A stretch of DNA of 20,116 bases from an uncultured Bacilli bacterium. Lineage in GTDB: Bacteria; Bacillota_I; Bacilli_A; RF39; UBA660. The position numbers were made by a program, and so were the translations under genes. The notes beneath the pieces are model-generated. The model made no database searches. It was not told the origin of the DNA and worked only from the letters and a program-made list of their open reading frames with translations. Below are positions 1 to 6,929 of the stretch, in pieces; position 1 is the stretch's first letter, and each line of letters begins with the position of its first letter. Where the stretch lies: contig CAKOHV010000028.1 of NCBI GenBank assembly GCA_934086145.1, forward strand, positions 1 through 20,116, written 5' to 3'.

Positions 1-496
1 TTAAATTCTTTACTTTTACATGAATATATTTTGCTATATACACTTATTGGTTGTTTTTCTTTTTCTGTCAAAATTACCGATTCACAAACATGATATCCTT
101 TTGTAACTTTTTTTTCTAAATCAGATGCATCAATTATGGTATCTAGATCTTCAAATTTTATTCCATATATTCTAGATATGTAAGAGTCATCAAATAAAGC
201 AACTGGATCATCTCCATATACATTGCAAATAGCTTCAATATAATTTTTATATACCTTGTTTGTATCGTTAAAATTATTTAAATTATCGCATAATCTTTCA
301 ATTGTATTTTTTAGTTTTATATTTCCATTTAGGCTTCTAGATATATTTGATATTAAACAACTATCAGATGATGCAATTCCATATTCTATATCTTTTATAA
401 ATTTAGTTATAGGTTTATTTACACCTCTTGAAATTTTTTACAAAAATTCGTTATTTCTCTTTTCATTTCATATGTATTTTATGTAAAATTATTCAT
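1..496 (-). pseudogene. Degenerate IS4-like DDE transposase, 5' part, cut by window edge
   Basis: Reading the minus strand from the ATG at 494-496, the frame gives MNNFT and then stops (TAA). The same frame resumes with NTYEMKREITNFCKKFQEV and stops again. A different frame then carries NKPITKFIKDIEYGIASS and stays open to position 1 without a single methionine. That long segment has the look of clostridial IS4-like transposases: ISRSLNGNIKLKNTIERL, a DDS-YI-R-YG-KFEDL block that would hold the first catalytic Asp, a GYHVCESVIL strand and a P-S-YSKIYS strand. One early stop plus one frame change, in a gene with a strong ribosome site (GGAGG at 504-508), indicates decay rather than a working element. 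The C-terminal half and the far end of the element are outside the window. The family assignment is from recalled sequence character, so it is moderately sure; the disruption itself is directly visible. Confidence 0.72.
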
Positions 497-523
497 GTAG
501 ACACCTCCAAATATTTTGTCTAC
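497..523 (-). promoter_or_regulatory. Hairpin enclosing the transposase ribosome-binding site
   Basis: The minus strand reads GTAGACA, a 13-nt loop containing GGAGG, then TGTCTAC directly followed by the ATG. The 7-bp arms (497-503 and 517-523) pair perfectly. The ribosome site is held in the loop and the start codon abuts the stem. This would dampen translation, a control style known for insertion-sequence transposases; function here is inferred. Confidence 0.5.
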
Positions 524-560
524 TAATAATTTTATTTTTACAACTTAATTATACTAAACA

Positions 561-580
561 AATAAGGTGTTTACCTTATT
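561..580. terminator. 8-bp perfect hairpin upstream of the transposase
   Basis: AATAAGGT and ACCTTATT form an 8-bp perfect stem with a 4-nt loop. On the minus strand it is followed by TGTTT, on the plus strand by TTTTGC. It lies between neighbouring DNA and the transposase start, where it could stop read-through transcription into the element. It is a weak terminator by U-tract quality. Confidence 0.4.
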
Positions 581-590
581 TTTGCATCAA

Positions 591-623
591 AAATCAAAGA
601 AAGTTTCCCACAATCTTTGATTT
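591..623. terminator. 10-bp perfect hairpin, likely bidirectional terminator
   Basis: AAATCAAAGA (591-600) pairs with TCTTTGATTT (614-623) around a 13-nt loop. T runs follow on the plus strand and a shorter run on the minus strand. The position between the transposase and the surface-protein operon fits a terminator or an end structure of the insertion element; the two cannot be told apart without the element's other end. Confidence 0.5.
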
Positions 624-695
624 TTTAATTTAATTTAAATTTTACCGGAACTTAAACTTTTAAAGTACCAACTAAATTATTTTTTAGCATTATAA

Positions 696-717
696 AAAGT
701 GTCATAAAAGACACTTT
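696..717 (-). terminator. Rho-independent terminator of the surface/pilin operon
   Basis: On the minus strand, AAAGTGTC, a 6-nt loop and GACACTTT form a perfect 8-bp stem followed by TTTATAAT. It starts 10 bases past the stop codon of the last operon gene, the usual place for an intrinsic terminator. Confidence 0.75.
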
Positions 718-727
718 AAAATATTCT

Positions 728-3124
728 TTAAGACATTACTGTTACTGTTAAACGTGAAAAGCCCATCTTATCAAATAAAATCTTATCCTGTTGCGATCTT
801 ACTACAAGTGACATAACTTGACCATTATTAACAAATTGTTTTAAATTAACATTACTCTTAAATGAAGTACGATTCATTCTAAAGTCACTCAATCTACTAG
901 AGGCAAACATTCCTTCCATCGTCGTAACTCTTGAGACATCAAATGAGGGAGCATAAATAGTCGATAAACTCCGTGTATTATAGAACATAATATCCATATT
1001 AGTTACAGACTGCGTAGTAAAATTTGAAATATTTAACCAAGTTAAACTAATACAATTTGCAAACATACCATTCATATTAGTTACTTTATCTGTCCTAAAA
1101 TTAGACAAGTCTAAAGATGTCAAACTAGAGCAATGTTCAAACATTCCTCCATTATCAGACCTAGCCGAAACCTCTATCACACCATTCTTATAATGGAAAG
1201 TTCTTGTTCCAGATCCCATTTTTACCACCTTACTAGTATCAAAATTTGATACATTTAAAGTTCGTAAAGATTGACAATCTTCAAACATTCCACTCATGTC
1301 CGTCACATTATGGGTATCAAAATTCGCTACATTCAAGGACGTTAACACTTCCAAGCCACTAAACATTCCCGCCATATTGGTAACTTTTGAAGTATTAAAT
1401 GAGCTAACGTTTAAAGAAGTTATTTTTTTAGATGATGCAAACATGTTACTCATATTGACAACATTCCTGGTATCAAAGTTGCTCAAATTTAAAGAAGTAA
1501 TAGAATCGAGACCGTTAAACATTCGATACATATTTTTAACATTCATCGTGTTAAATGAACTAATATTCAAATTAGTTAAAAAACTACAATTAAAGAACAT
1601 TTCACCCATGTCGGTAACATTACGTGTATCAAAGTTACTCAAATTTAGTGAAGTAAGACGGGGATTAAGAGCAAACATCCGTGCCATATTGGTAACTTTT
1701 GAAGTATTGAAATTGGATAAATCTATAGTAGTTAACATAAGTCCAGCAAACATTCCACGCATGTTAGTAACGTTTCGGGTATCAAAATTACTTAAGTTTA
1801 AAGAAGTTAAACATATACAATTTCGGAACATATTACTCATATTAACCACTTTACTAGTATTAAAATTACTTACATTAAGAGTCGTTAATTTATAATTACT
1901 ATAAAACATTCCACTCATATCGGTAACATTGCGCGTATCAAAACTACTTACATCTAGCGTTTCTAAAGAACGTCTTCCTTCAAACATATAGGACATATTA
2001 ACAACGTTAGAAGTATCAAAACTTCGCAAATCCAATTTTTTAAGACGTGAACTGTATCCAACTGCAAACATATGATTCATATCACGGGTATAGCTGGTAT
2101 CTAACACATCTATATTATTAATCTCTTCAACTTCAGATAAAGAGGCGAATAAGTACGAACTATCTGAATTAGTATATATTTTATCTTTACCTTCAATATA
2201 TAAATCATAATAACCACTATAAGTTGAACTATTTTTTATATAAGCTTGTAGTGTCCCTGGCTCTACCCCAATATCCCATACTTTAACAGCTCCCGTGGTA
2301 TCAGAAAGTGTCCTATTAAAAGTAATAGTTCTTATTTTATTAGCATAAGTTGGATCTTTGTAGGCAAAAGTATCACCTGCGTATGTTTTTCTAAAAATGG
2401 CATCTTCTTTCGAACGATTATCATAACCATATGGTACTTTTAAAGTTGCATAGTAGTAATCATAGGTTGTTTCTTGCATCGTTTCCTTATTAGTTGTCGA
2501 TTTATTATAATCAAAATACTGATAAGTTGCTGTTTTAGCTTTTCTAAATTCCATCACTATTCGGTATCCCGATGCTCTTACCGCATCAGGCGTTGAGCTT
2601 CCAGTATAGCCATCTAAGGTATATAAATAATTTACGGCACTAATCGATAAATTTTGTAAAGCCTTATTTCTTTGACAATACAATGTTTTATCATCCAAAT
2701 TACCACTTTGTTCATCACATTTGATAACATCATTAACATCATAATTCATAATAAAGACATGATTAATCTCCATATTGCTTTTTAAACTTTCACAGAAGCC
2801 ACTTTCACTAGCGCCTCCTGATGCTTCCGTGACACTTAAAGCATTACATCCAAACTCAACAATCGATAATGAACGATTATCAGTTCCTGAAGTATTATTA
2901 AATTTACTATCAATAAATTCTGGTAAATTATTTTTTTCTAAGTAAGATAAAAAGTAATAAGTTCGATATAAATAAATTGGATCATCATAGAATATTCTCG
3001 TCTTAGCATTATCCAAAACGGTCGTAAATGAAGAATAAACAGTTAAAAGAGTCGTTGCCAAAAAAGCTATTACAACCATTGTCTCAACCAAGATAAATCC
3101 CTTAAGATTCTTTTTCTTTGCCAT
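728..3124 (-). CDS. Prepilin-type N-terminus fused to BspA-like (DUF285) leucine-rich repeats, copy 2
   Basis: This 798-aa protein begins with a positively charged MAKKKNLKG, then FILVE and a hydrophobic helix to about residue 31. This is a type IV prepilin signal, with cleavage expected after G9 and Glu at +5 (E14). Residues 35-330 form a stalk-like region with four cysteines (93, 111, 136, 150) and a BspA-type lead-in (WDIG...YDLYIEG). Residues 345-745 hold 15 repeats with the signature SNFDTRNVT-M--MF. A 22-residue insert sits inside the twelfth repeat. There is no LPXTG or other C-terminal anchor, so the pilin helix is the only visible attachment. It is the last gene of the operon, 221 nt after the pseudopilin gene, and ends at a good terminator. 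It is a paralogue of the 802-aa protein at 4004-6412. The likely role is a surface adhesin or recognition protein held by, or exported through, a pilus-like machine; this is inference. BspA-type repeats in other bacteria bind host and microbial surface proteins. Confidence 0.88.
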   Translation of the reverse strand: MAKKKNLKGFILVETMVVIAFLATTLLTVYSSFTTVLDNAKTRIFYDDPIYLYRTYYFLSYLEKNNLPEFIDSKFNNTSGTDNRSLSIVEFGCNALSVTEASGGASESGFCESLKSNMEINHVFIMNYDVNDVIKCDEQSGNLDDKTLYCQRNKALQNLSISAVNYLYTLDGYTGSSTPDAVRASGYRIVMEFRKAKTATYQYFDYNKSTTNKETMQETTYDYYYATLKVPYGYDNRSKEDAIFRKTYAGDTFAYKDPTYANKIRTITFNRTLSDTTGAVKVWDIGVEPGTLQAYIKNSSTYSGYYDLYIEGKDKIYTNSDSSYLFASLSEVEEINNIDVLDTSYTRDMNHMFAVGYSSRLKKLDLRSFDTSNVVNMSYMFEGRRSLETLDVSSFDTRNVTDMSGMFYSNYKLTTLNVSNFNTSKVVNMSNMFRNCICLTSLNLSNFDTRNVTNMRGMFAGLMLTTIDLSNFNTSKVTNMARMFALNPRLTSLNLSNFDTRNVTDMGEMFFNCSFLTNLNISSFNTMNVKNMYRMFNGLDSITSLNLSNFDTRNVVNMSNMFASSKKITSLNVSSFNTSKVTNMAGMFSGLEVLTSLNVANFDTHNVTDMSGMFEDCQSLRTLNVSNFDTSKVVKMGSGTRTFHYKNGVIEVSARSDNGGMFEHCSSLTSLDLSNFRTDKVTNMNGMFANCISLTWLNISNFTTQSVTNMDIMFYNTRSLSTIYAPSFDVSRVTTMEGMFASSRLSDFRMNRTSFKSNVNLKQFVNNGQVMSLVVRSQQDKILFDKMGFSRLTVTVMS

Positions 3125-3138
3125 AACATCAATCCTAC
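2400..3138 (-). repeat. Paralogous repeat, copy 2 (pairs with 5688-6426)
   Basis: The first 240 codons and the 5' leader of this gene match those of the upstream paralogue. By hand alignment the proteins differ at 18 of 240 positions with no gaps, and the leader sequence AGGATTGATGTT ahead of the ATG is the same in both. The repeat domains have diverged much more. This marks a gene duplication and a possible recombination substrate. Confidence 0.85.
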
Positions 3139-3213
3139 TCTACTTCTATTATAATATAAGGTTTAACTTACCTACTATTAATCTATTATAGATGATATCA
3201 TAAAATAGAAATT

Positions 3214-3226
3214 ATTTAAAGTTCCT
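3214..3226. promoter_or_regulatory. 13-nt motif shared with the operon start region
   Basis: ATTTAAAGTTCCT occurs here, about 90 bases upstream of the 798-aa gene, and again at 7921-7933 upstream of the first operon gene. At the other site it extends to a perfect palindrome; here the right arm reads CTATTAA. A shared regulator site is possible. I could not fit a convincing promoter to it. Confidence 0.3.
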
Positions 3227-3249
3227 ATTAATTAACTTTACTATAAGAA

Positions 3250-3279
3250 GTATCTTAAAAGGCATCCCTTAAAAGACAC
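3250..3279 (-). other. Intergenic hairpin between pseudopilin and copy-2 LRR gene
   Basis: On the minus strand GTGTCTT pairs with AAGATAC (one G-T pair), then a 2x2 TT/TT mismatch, then AAGG pairs with CCTT around a GATG loop. No U-tract follows on the minus strand, so it is not a clean terminator for the operon direction. It could be an RNA-processing or stability element that sets different levels for the last gene. Confidence 0.45.
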
Positions 3280-3345
3280 GAAAATATTTTTTAACCATTA
3301 TAATTTTTTATAATATTATAAATTTTAATCCTACCTTATTTTTAC

Positions 3346-3978
3346 TTAACCATTACGGCAATCTATTGCTAAGTTATTAAATCCTGGTATATCATCACCA
3401 AAGTAATAGTAGGAAAATTCTAAGTCAAAATTCATAACGGTATTACTATTATACTCTGCTACATCACTTTCTAAGTAAACCCGAAAATACTTTTCTGCGG
3501 AATTACTTACCGTCGTTGCTTTATAATTTAAACACTTATAATTAGCACTCGTTAATTTCCATGCTTCATAGACTGCGCCACTAAGGGATGTCGAAGACGC
3601 CGCATTAGCATAAATAAAATAATCATCACTACCTTTAGTAGCGGCAATCAAGTAATAATACTTTCCGTCATTAATCTTAAAACTAAAGCAAGAATTAATG
3701 GTATAATTACCAATTGTTTTTAATTCAGAATAACATCCTGATCTGGTTGCTGCTCCCGCTCTTAAATAACCGACTTCACTAACTCCTTTGGCAAAGTCAG
3801 CTTGAACATTCTTAGCTATAATTGAACGATTAAGTAAGTCAGCCGTCTTCCCCATTCCTAAAGTTTCTTCACTTTTTAAATCCGTCAATAAATTAAGGGT
3901 AAAAATCATAACAATTGCTACTAACGAAATACTTACAATAATTTCAACCATCGTCATTCCTTTATTACCTAACTTCAT
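3346..3978 (-). CDS. Type IV pseudopilin (prepilin-type N-terminal domain)
   Basis: The 210-aa protein starts MKLGNKG with MTMVE next: predicted prepilin peptidase cleavage after G7 and the conserved Glu at +5 (E12). A roughly 20-residue hydrophobic helix follows (IIVSISLVAIVMIFTLNLL). The rest is a globular ectodomain with four cysteines spread over its length. I use the ATG at 3976-3978 rather than the ATG six codons upstream: GGAGGTG (3988-3994) lies 9 nt before the chosen start, and nothing resembling a ribosome site precedes the upper ATG. It is 25 nt after the 802-aa gene and clearly co-transcribed. Size and shape fit a minor pilin or a T2SS/Com-like pseudopilin, which would assemble in the membrane with the two LRR-bearing prepilins. 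The pilus system it belongs to cannot be named from this window. Confidence 0.85.
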   Translation of the reverse strand: MKLGNKGMTMVEIIVSISLVAIVMIFTLNLLTDLKSEETLGMGKTADLLNRSIIAKNVQADFAKGVSEVGYLRAGAATRSGCYSELKTIGNYTINSCFSFKINDGKYYYLIAATKGSDDYFIYANAASSTSLSGAVYEAWKLTSANYKCLNYKATTVSNSAEKYFRVYLESDVAEYNSNTVMNFDLEFSYYYFGDDIPGFNNLAIDCRNG

Positions 3979-4003
3979 CCTCTCAAACACCTCCATTTTT
4001 ATA

Positions 4004-6412
4004 CTAATTCGTACTTACTGTAATATTCAACCTAGTATTACTTAAATTCCCAAATAATGCTTTATCTTGACTAGACCTTACAACTAAATGAAATTGTTGA
4101 TATTTAAGAACTAATGGTGTTACTTTAGCACTACTATTAAAATTAGCACGATTCATTTTTACATAATTTATTTTACTCTTACCAAACATACCTCGCATTT
4201 CTGTAACACTTCGTACATCAAATACTGGTAGCTTATAATCGGTCAAATTGCTTGTTCTATAAAACATAACAGTCATATCAGTAACAGATTGCGTATTAAA
4301 ATTAGAAATATCTAAAGATACCAAACCAGAGCAATCTTCAAACATACTATTCATATTCGTTACATTACGTGTATCGAAATTAGATAAATCTAACGATTTT
4401 AAACTACTACATCCTTCAAACATTCCACCGCCACCGCCACCAGCACCACCACCTAAACTACCATCGTCATTAAAATAAACAAATTTAGATGCTCCCATAT
4501 CTTCAACATTGCTGGTATCAAAATTTGATAAATCAAGAAACAACAGCTTTGAGCAATCTTGAAACATTGCACTCATAACCGTTACATTGTGCGTATCAAA
4601 ATTTGATACATCCAAATTTGTAATAGAGTAAAGCTCTGCAAACATTTGGTACATATTCGTAACTTTTGATGTATTAAATGAACTAACATTCAAACTAGTT
4701 AAACTCCTACAATAATAAAACATACTAGCCATATTTGTAACATTTTTTGTATCAAAATTATACAAGTTCAACACAGTCAAAGATTTATCTGAATAAAACA
4801 TACCTGACATATCAGTAACATTTGATGTATTAAACGAACTAATATTTAAATCTGTCAACTTTTGACAATTAGAAAACATATCATTCATAAGAGTGACTTT
4901 TGATGTATTAAATGAATTAAGATTTAAGTTTGTTAAACTCTCGCATAAATCAAACATATAGCCCATATCAGTAACTTTAGAAGTATTAAAAGATGTAACA
5001 TTCAAACTAGTTAAATGTCTACACCAACCAAACATACTACTCATATCCGTTACATTACGTGTATCAAAATTAGATAAATCTAAACTTGTAAGGCTTCTAT
5101 TAAAATAAAACATATGCGACATATTAGTAACCTTAGAAGTGTTGAAAGTTGATATATTTAAATTAGTAAGATTATCATTATAATAAAACATTCCTTCCAT
5201 ATTAATAACATTAGCTGTATTAAAATTACTCAAATCCAGACTGGTCAAATAGGAAGTTTTTTTAAACATATAAGACATATCCGTAACATTGGAAGTATCA
5301 AAACCACTTAAATCTAAACTAGTAAGTGGCGAATCATCCCACCTTCCTACGCAAAACATATAACTCATATTTGTCGTATAACTAGTATCAAAGAGCACAA
5401 GATTATTAATTTCTTCAAGTTCTGTTAATGAATAAATTAGATATGAGCTGTCCGTATTAGCATATAATTTACCATTACCTTCAATGTATAAATCATAATA
5501 ACCGCTATAAGTCGGACTATTTTTTATATAAGCTTGCACCGTTCCAGGTTCTACTCCAACATCCCATACTTTAACCGCATCAGATGTATCTGACCAAGAA
5601 GTATTAAAAGTAAGCGTTTTTATTTTCTCAGCATAAGCTGAATCTTTATATGCATAAGTATCATCCTGGTATGTTCTTCTAAGAATTGGATCTGTTTTTG
5701 AACGATTATCATATCCATATGGAACTTTCAACGTCGTGTAATAATAATTATACGTTGTTTCTTGCATTGTCTCTTTATTAGTTGTCGACTTATTATAATC
5801 AAAATACTCATATGTTGCCGTTTTGGCTTTTCTAAATTCCATCACTATTCGATATCCCGATGCTTTAACGGCTTCTGGAGTTGAACTACCTGTATAGCCG
5901 TCTAAAGTGTATAAGTAATTAACGGCACTGATTGATAAATTTTGTAGGGCTTTATTTCTTTGACAATACAATGTTTTATCATCTAAATTACCACTTTGCT
6001 CATCACATTTGATAACTTCATTAACATCATAATTCATAATAAAAACATGGTTAATATCCATACTACTCTTTAAACTTTCACAGAAGCCATTTTCACTAGC
6101 TCCGCCCGATTCTTCTGTGACACTTAAAGCACTACATCCAAACTCGACAATTGATAATGAACGATTATCGGTTCCCGATGTATTTGCAAACTTCGCATCA
6201 ATAAAATCTGTTAAATTATTTTTTTCTAAGTAAGATAAAAAATAATATGTTCGATACAAATAAATCGGATCATCATAAAATATTCTCGTCTTGGCATTGT
6301 CAAGGACTGTCGTAAAAGATGAATAAACAGTTAAAAGGGTCGTTGCCAAGAAAACAATAACAACCATTGTTTCAACCAAGATAAATCCCTTAAGATTCTT
6401 TTTCTTTGTCAT
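4004..6412 (-). CDS. Prepilin-type N-terminus fused to BspA-like (DUF285) leucine-rich repeats, copy 1
   Basis: The 802-aa protein has the same plan as the 798-aa paralogue. A prepilin signal comes first (cleavage after G9, Glu E14), then a Cys-containing stalk domain (C93, C111, C136, C150), then a BspA lead-in, then 15 repeats ending in MF. The repeats tend to alternate between an FDTRNV type and an FNTSKV type. The twelfth repeat is split by a 22-residue insert that ends in a run of glycines (4421-4498). The C-terminus (LVVRSSQDKALFG) resembles the usual end of BspA-like proteins and carries no wall anchor. It starts 10 nt after the small anchored-protein gene with a modest AGGATTG site and is translated as part of the operon. 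A large pilin carrying an adhesive domain would suit the tip or base of a pilus-like fibre; that placement is inference. The domain calls are strong, the function open. Confidence 0.88.
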   Translation of the reverse strand: MTKKKNLKGFILVETMVVIVFLATTLLTVYSSFTTVLDNAKTRIFYDDPIYLYRTYYFLSYLEKNNLTDFIDAKFANTSGTDNRSLSIVEFGCSALSVTEESGGASENGFCESLKSSMDINHVFIMNYDVNEVIKCDEQSGNLDDKTLYCQRNKALQNLSISAVNYLYTLDGYTGSSTPEAVKASGYRIVMEFRKAKTATYEYFDYNKSTTNKETMQETTYNYYYTTLKVPYGYDNRSKTDPILRRTYQDDTYAYKDSAYAEKIKTLTFNTSWSDTSDAVKVWDVGVEPGTVQAYIKNSPTYSGYYDLYIEGNGKLYANTDSSYLIYSLTELEEINNLVLFDTSYTTNMSYMFCVGRWDDSPLTSLDLSGFDTSNVTDMSYMFKKTSYLTSLDLSNFNTANVINMEGMFYYNDNLTNLNISTFNTSKVTNMSHMFYFNRSLTSLDLSNFDTRNVTDMSSMFGWCRHLTSLNVTSFNTSKVTDMGYMFDLCESLTNLNLNSFNTSKVTLMNDMFSNCQKLTDLNISSFNTSNVTDMSGMFYSDKSLTVLNLYNFDTKNVTNMASMFYYCRSLTSLNVSSFNTSKVTNMYQMFAELYSITNLDVSNFDTHNVTVMSAMFQDCSKLLFLDLSNFDTSNVEDMGASKFVYFNDDGSLGGGAGGGGGGMFEGCSSLKSLDLSNFDTRNVTNMNSMFEDCSGLVSLDISNFNTQSVTDMTVMFYRTSNLTDYKLPVFDVRSVTEMRGMFGKSKINYVKMNRANFNSSAKVTPLVLKYQQFHLVVRSSQDKALFGNLSNTRLNITVSTN
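4425..4453 (-). repeat. In-frame GGN trinucleotide tract (poly-Gly)
   Basis: The coding strand has a run of GGT/GGC codons broken by one GCT, encoding GGGAGGGGGG. It is by far the most GC-rich patch of an AT-rich gene. Repeat-unit gain or loss here would change loop length by whole residues without breaking the frame. Confidence 0.7.
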
Positions 6413-6426
6413 AACATCAATCCTAT
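5688..6426 (-). repeat. Paralogous repeat, copy 1 (pairs with 2400-3138)
   Basis: This is the upstream member of the duplicated 5' region shared by the two LRR-prepilin genes: first 240 codons plus the ribosome-site leader. The pseudopilin gene lies between the two copies, so recombination between them could delete the pseudopilin and fuse the two LRR genes. Confidence 0.85.
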
Positions 6427-6929
6427 CTAATATTTAATTTATAATCAAAAGCTATTTCTGTTCCTCTAAGACTTGGATCAGTACTATTTTTATACCACAT
6501 TTTTAACGCATGGATCGTCGTATAACCAGGATCTAATATATTATCTTCAATAAGATAACCGCCACTTGCTCGTTCTAATTCGGTTAAGTTATACAAAAAT
6601 ACATCATCAAAACCTACTCTAATATTCTTTAAAACATCTTCATCATGGATATTTGGTAAAATTACTAAGTCATAAGTAATAGTTTGTTTCCGATTATTCG
6701 TAATAGTATAAGTAACACCATCAGTATTTAAACCTTCCCCATCACTACTAATTTTTAATTCTTTAAATTTTGAATCATCTAAGACTGTTACAACATCATC
6801 ATAATTAACAATCTTACTACTGTTGGAAGATTTTAACATTACTAAAGCATAAATTACCGAACTTACTAATAACAATAAAGCAAATAATTCAATAAACATT
6901 TGCTTCTTTAATTCTTTACTCGCCTTCAT
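6423..6929 (-). CDS. Small membrane-anchored ectodomain protein of the pilin operon
   Basis: This 168-aa protein has a basic N-terminus (MKASKELKKQ), then MFIELFALLLLVSSVIYALVML as one hydrophobic helix with a Glu near its start, then a mostly beta-rich ectodomain without cysteines. The outline is pilin-like, but there is no Gly before the helix, so the prepilin peptidase site is missing or altered. The ectodomain (VTYTITNNRKQTITYDLVIL, then LDPGYTTIHALKMWYK) reads like a beta-sandwich of the sort found in TasA/camelysin-type exported proteins; that resemblance is weak. It overlaps the upstream gene by 14 nt, with GAGGTG just before the ATG, and the next gene follows after 10 nt, so it is tightly coupled. 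It may be a helper or minor subunit. I do not recognise a family. Confidence 0.75.
   Translation of the reverse strand: MKASKELKKQMFIELFALLLLVSSVIYALVMLKSSNSSKIVNYDDVVTVLDDSKFKELKISSDGEGLNTDGVTYTITNNRKQTITYDLVILPNIHDEDVLKNIRVGFDDVFLYNLTELERASGGYLIEDNILDPGYTTIHALKMWYKNSTDPSLRGTEIAFDYKLNIR

Noticed and set aside
256..486. 76-codon plus-strand open frame
   Set aside because: It lies antisense to the transposase remnant, which has family-like sequence on the minus strand; no ribosome site precedes it.
1..496. Programmed frameshift in the transposase
   Set aside because: An in-frame stop at codon 6 as well as a frame change, with no clear slippery heptamer and stimulatory structure, points to decay.
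643..669. Hairpin GGAACTT/AAGTACC
   Set aside because: It has an internal mismatch, a short stem and no U-tract, and the better terminator lies at 696-717.
1296..1895. 199-codon plus-strand open frame
   Set aside because: It is the antisense shadow of the regular LRR repeats; its apparent repeats mirror those of the minus-strand protein.
1200..5360. CRISPR-like or tandem DNA array
   Set aside because: The regular spacing is protein-level repetition of 23-residue LRR units with diverged codons, not identical DNA repeats with unique spacers.
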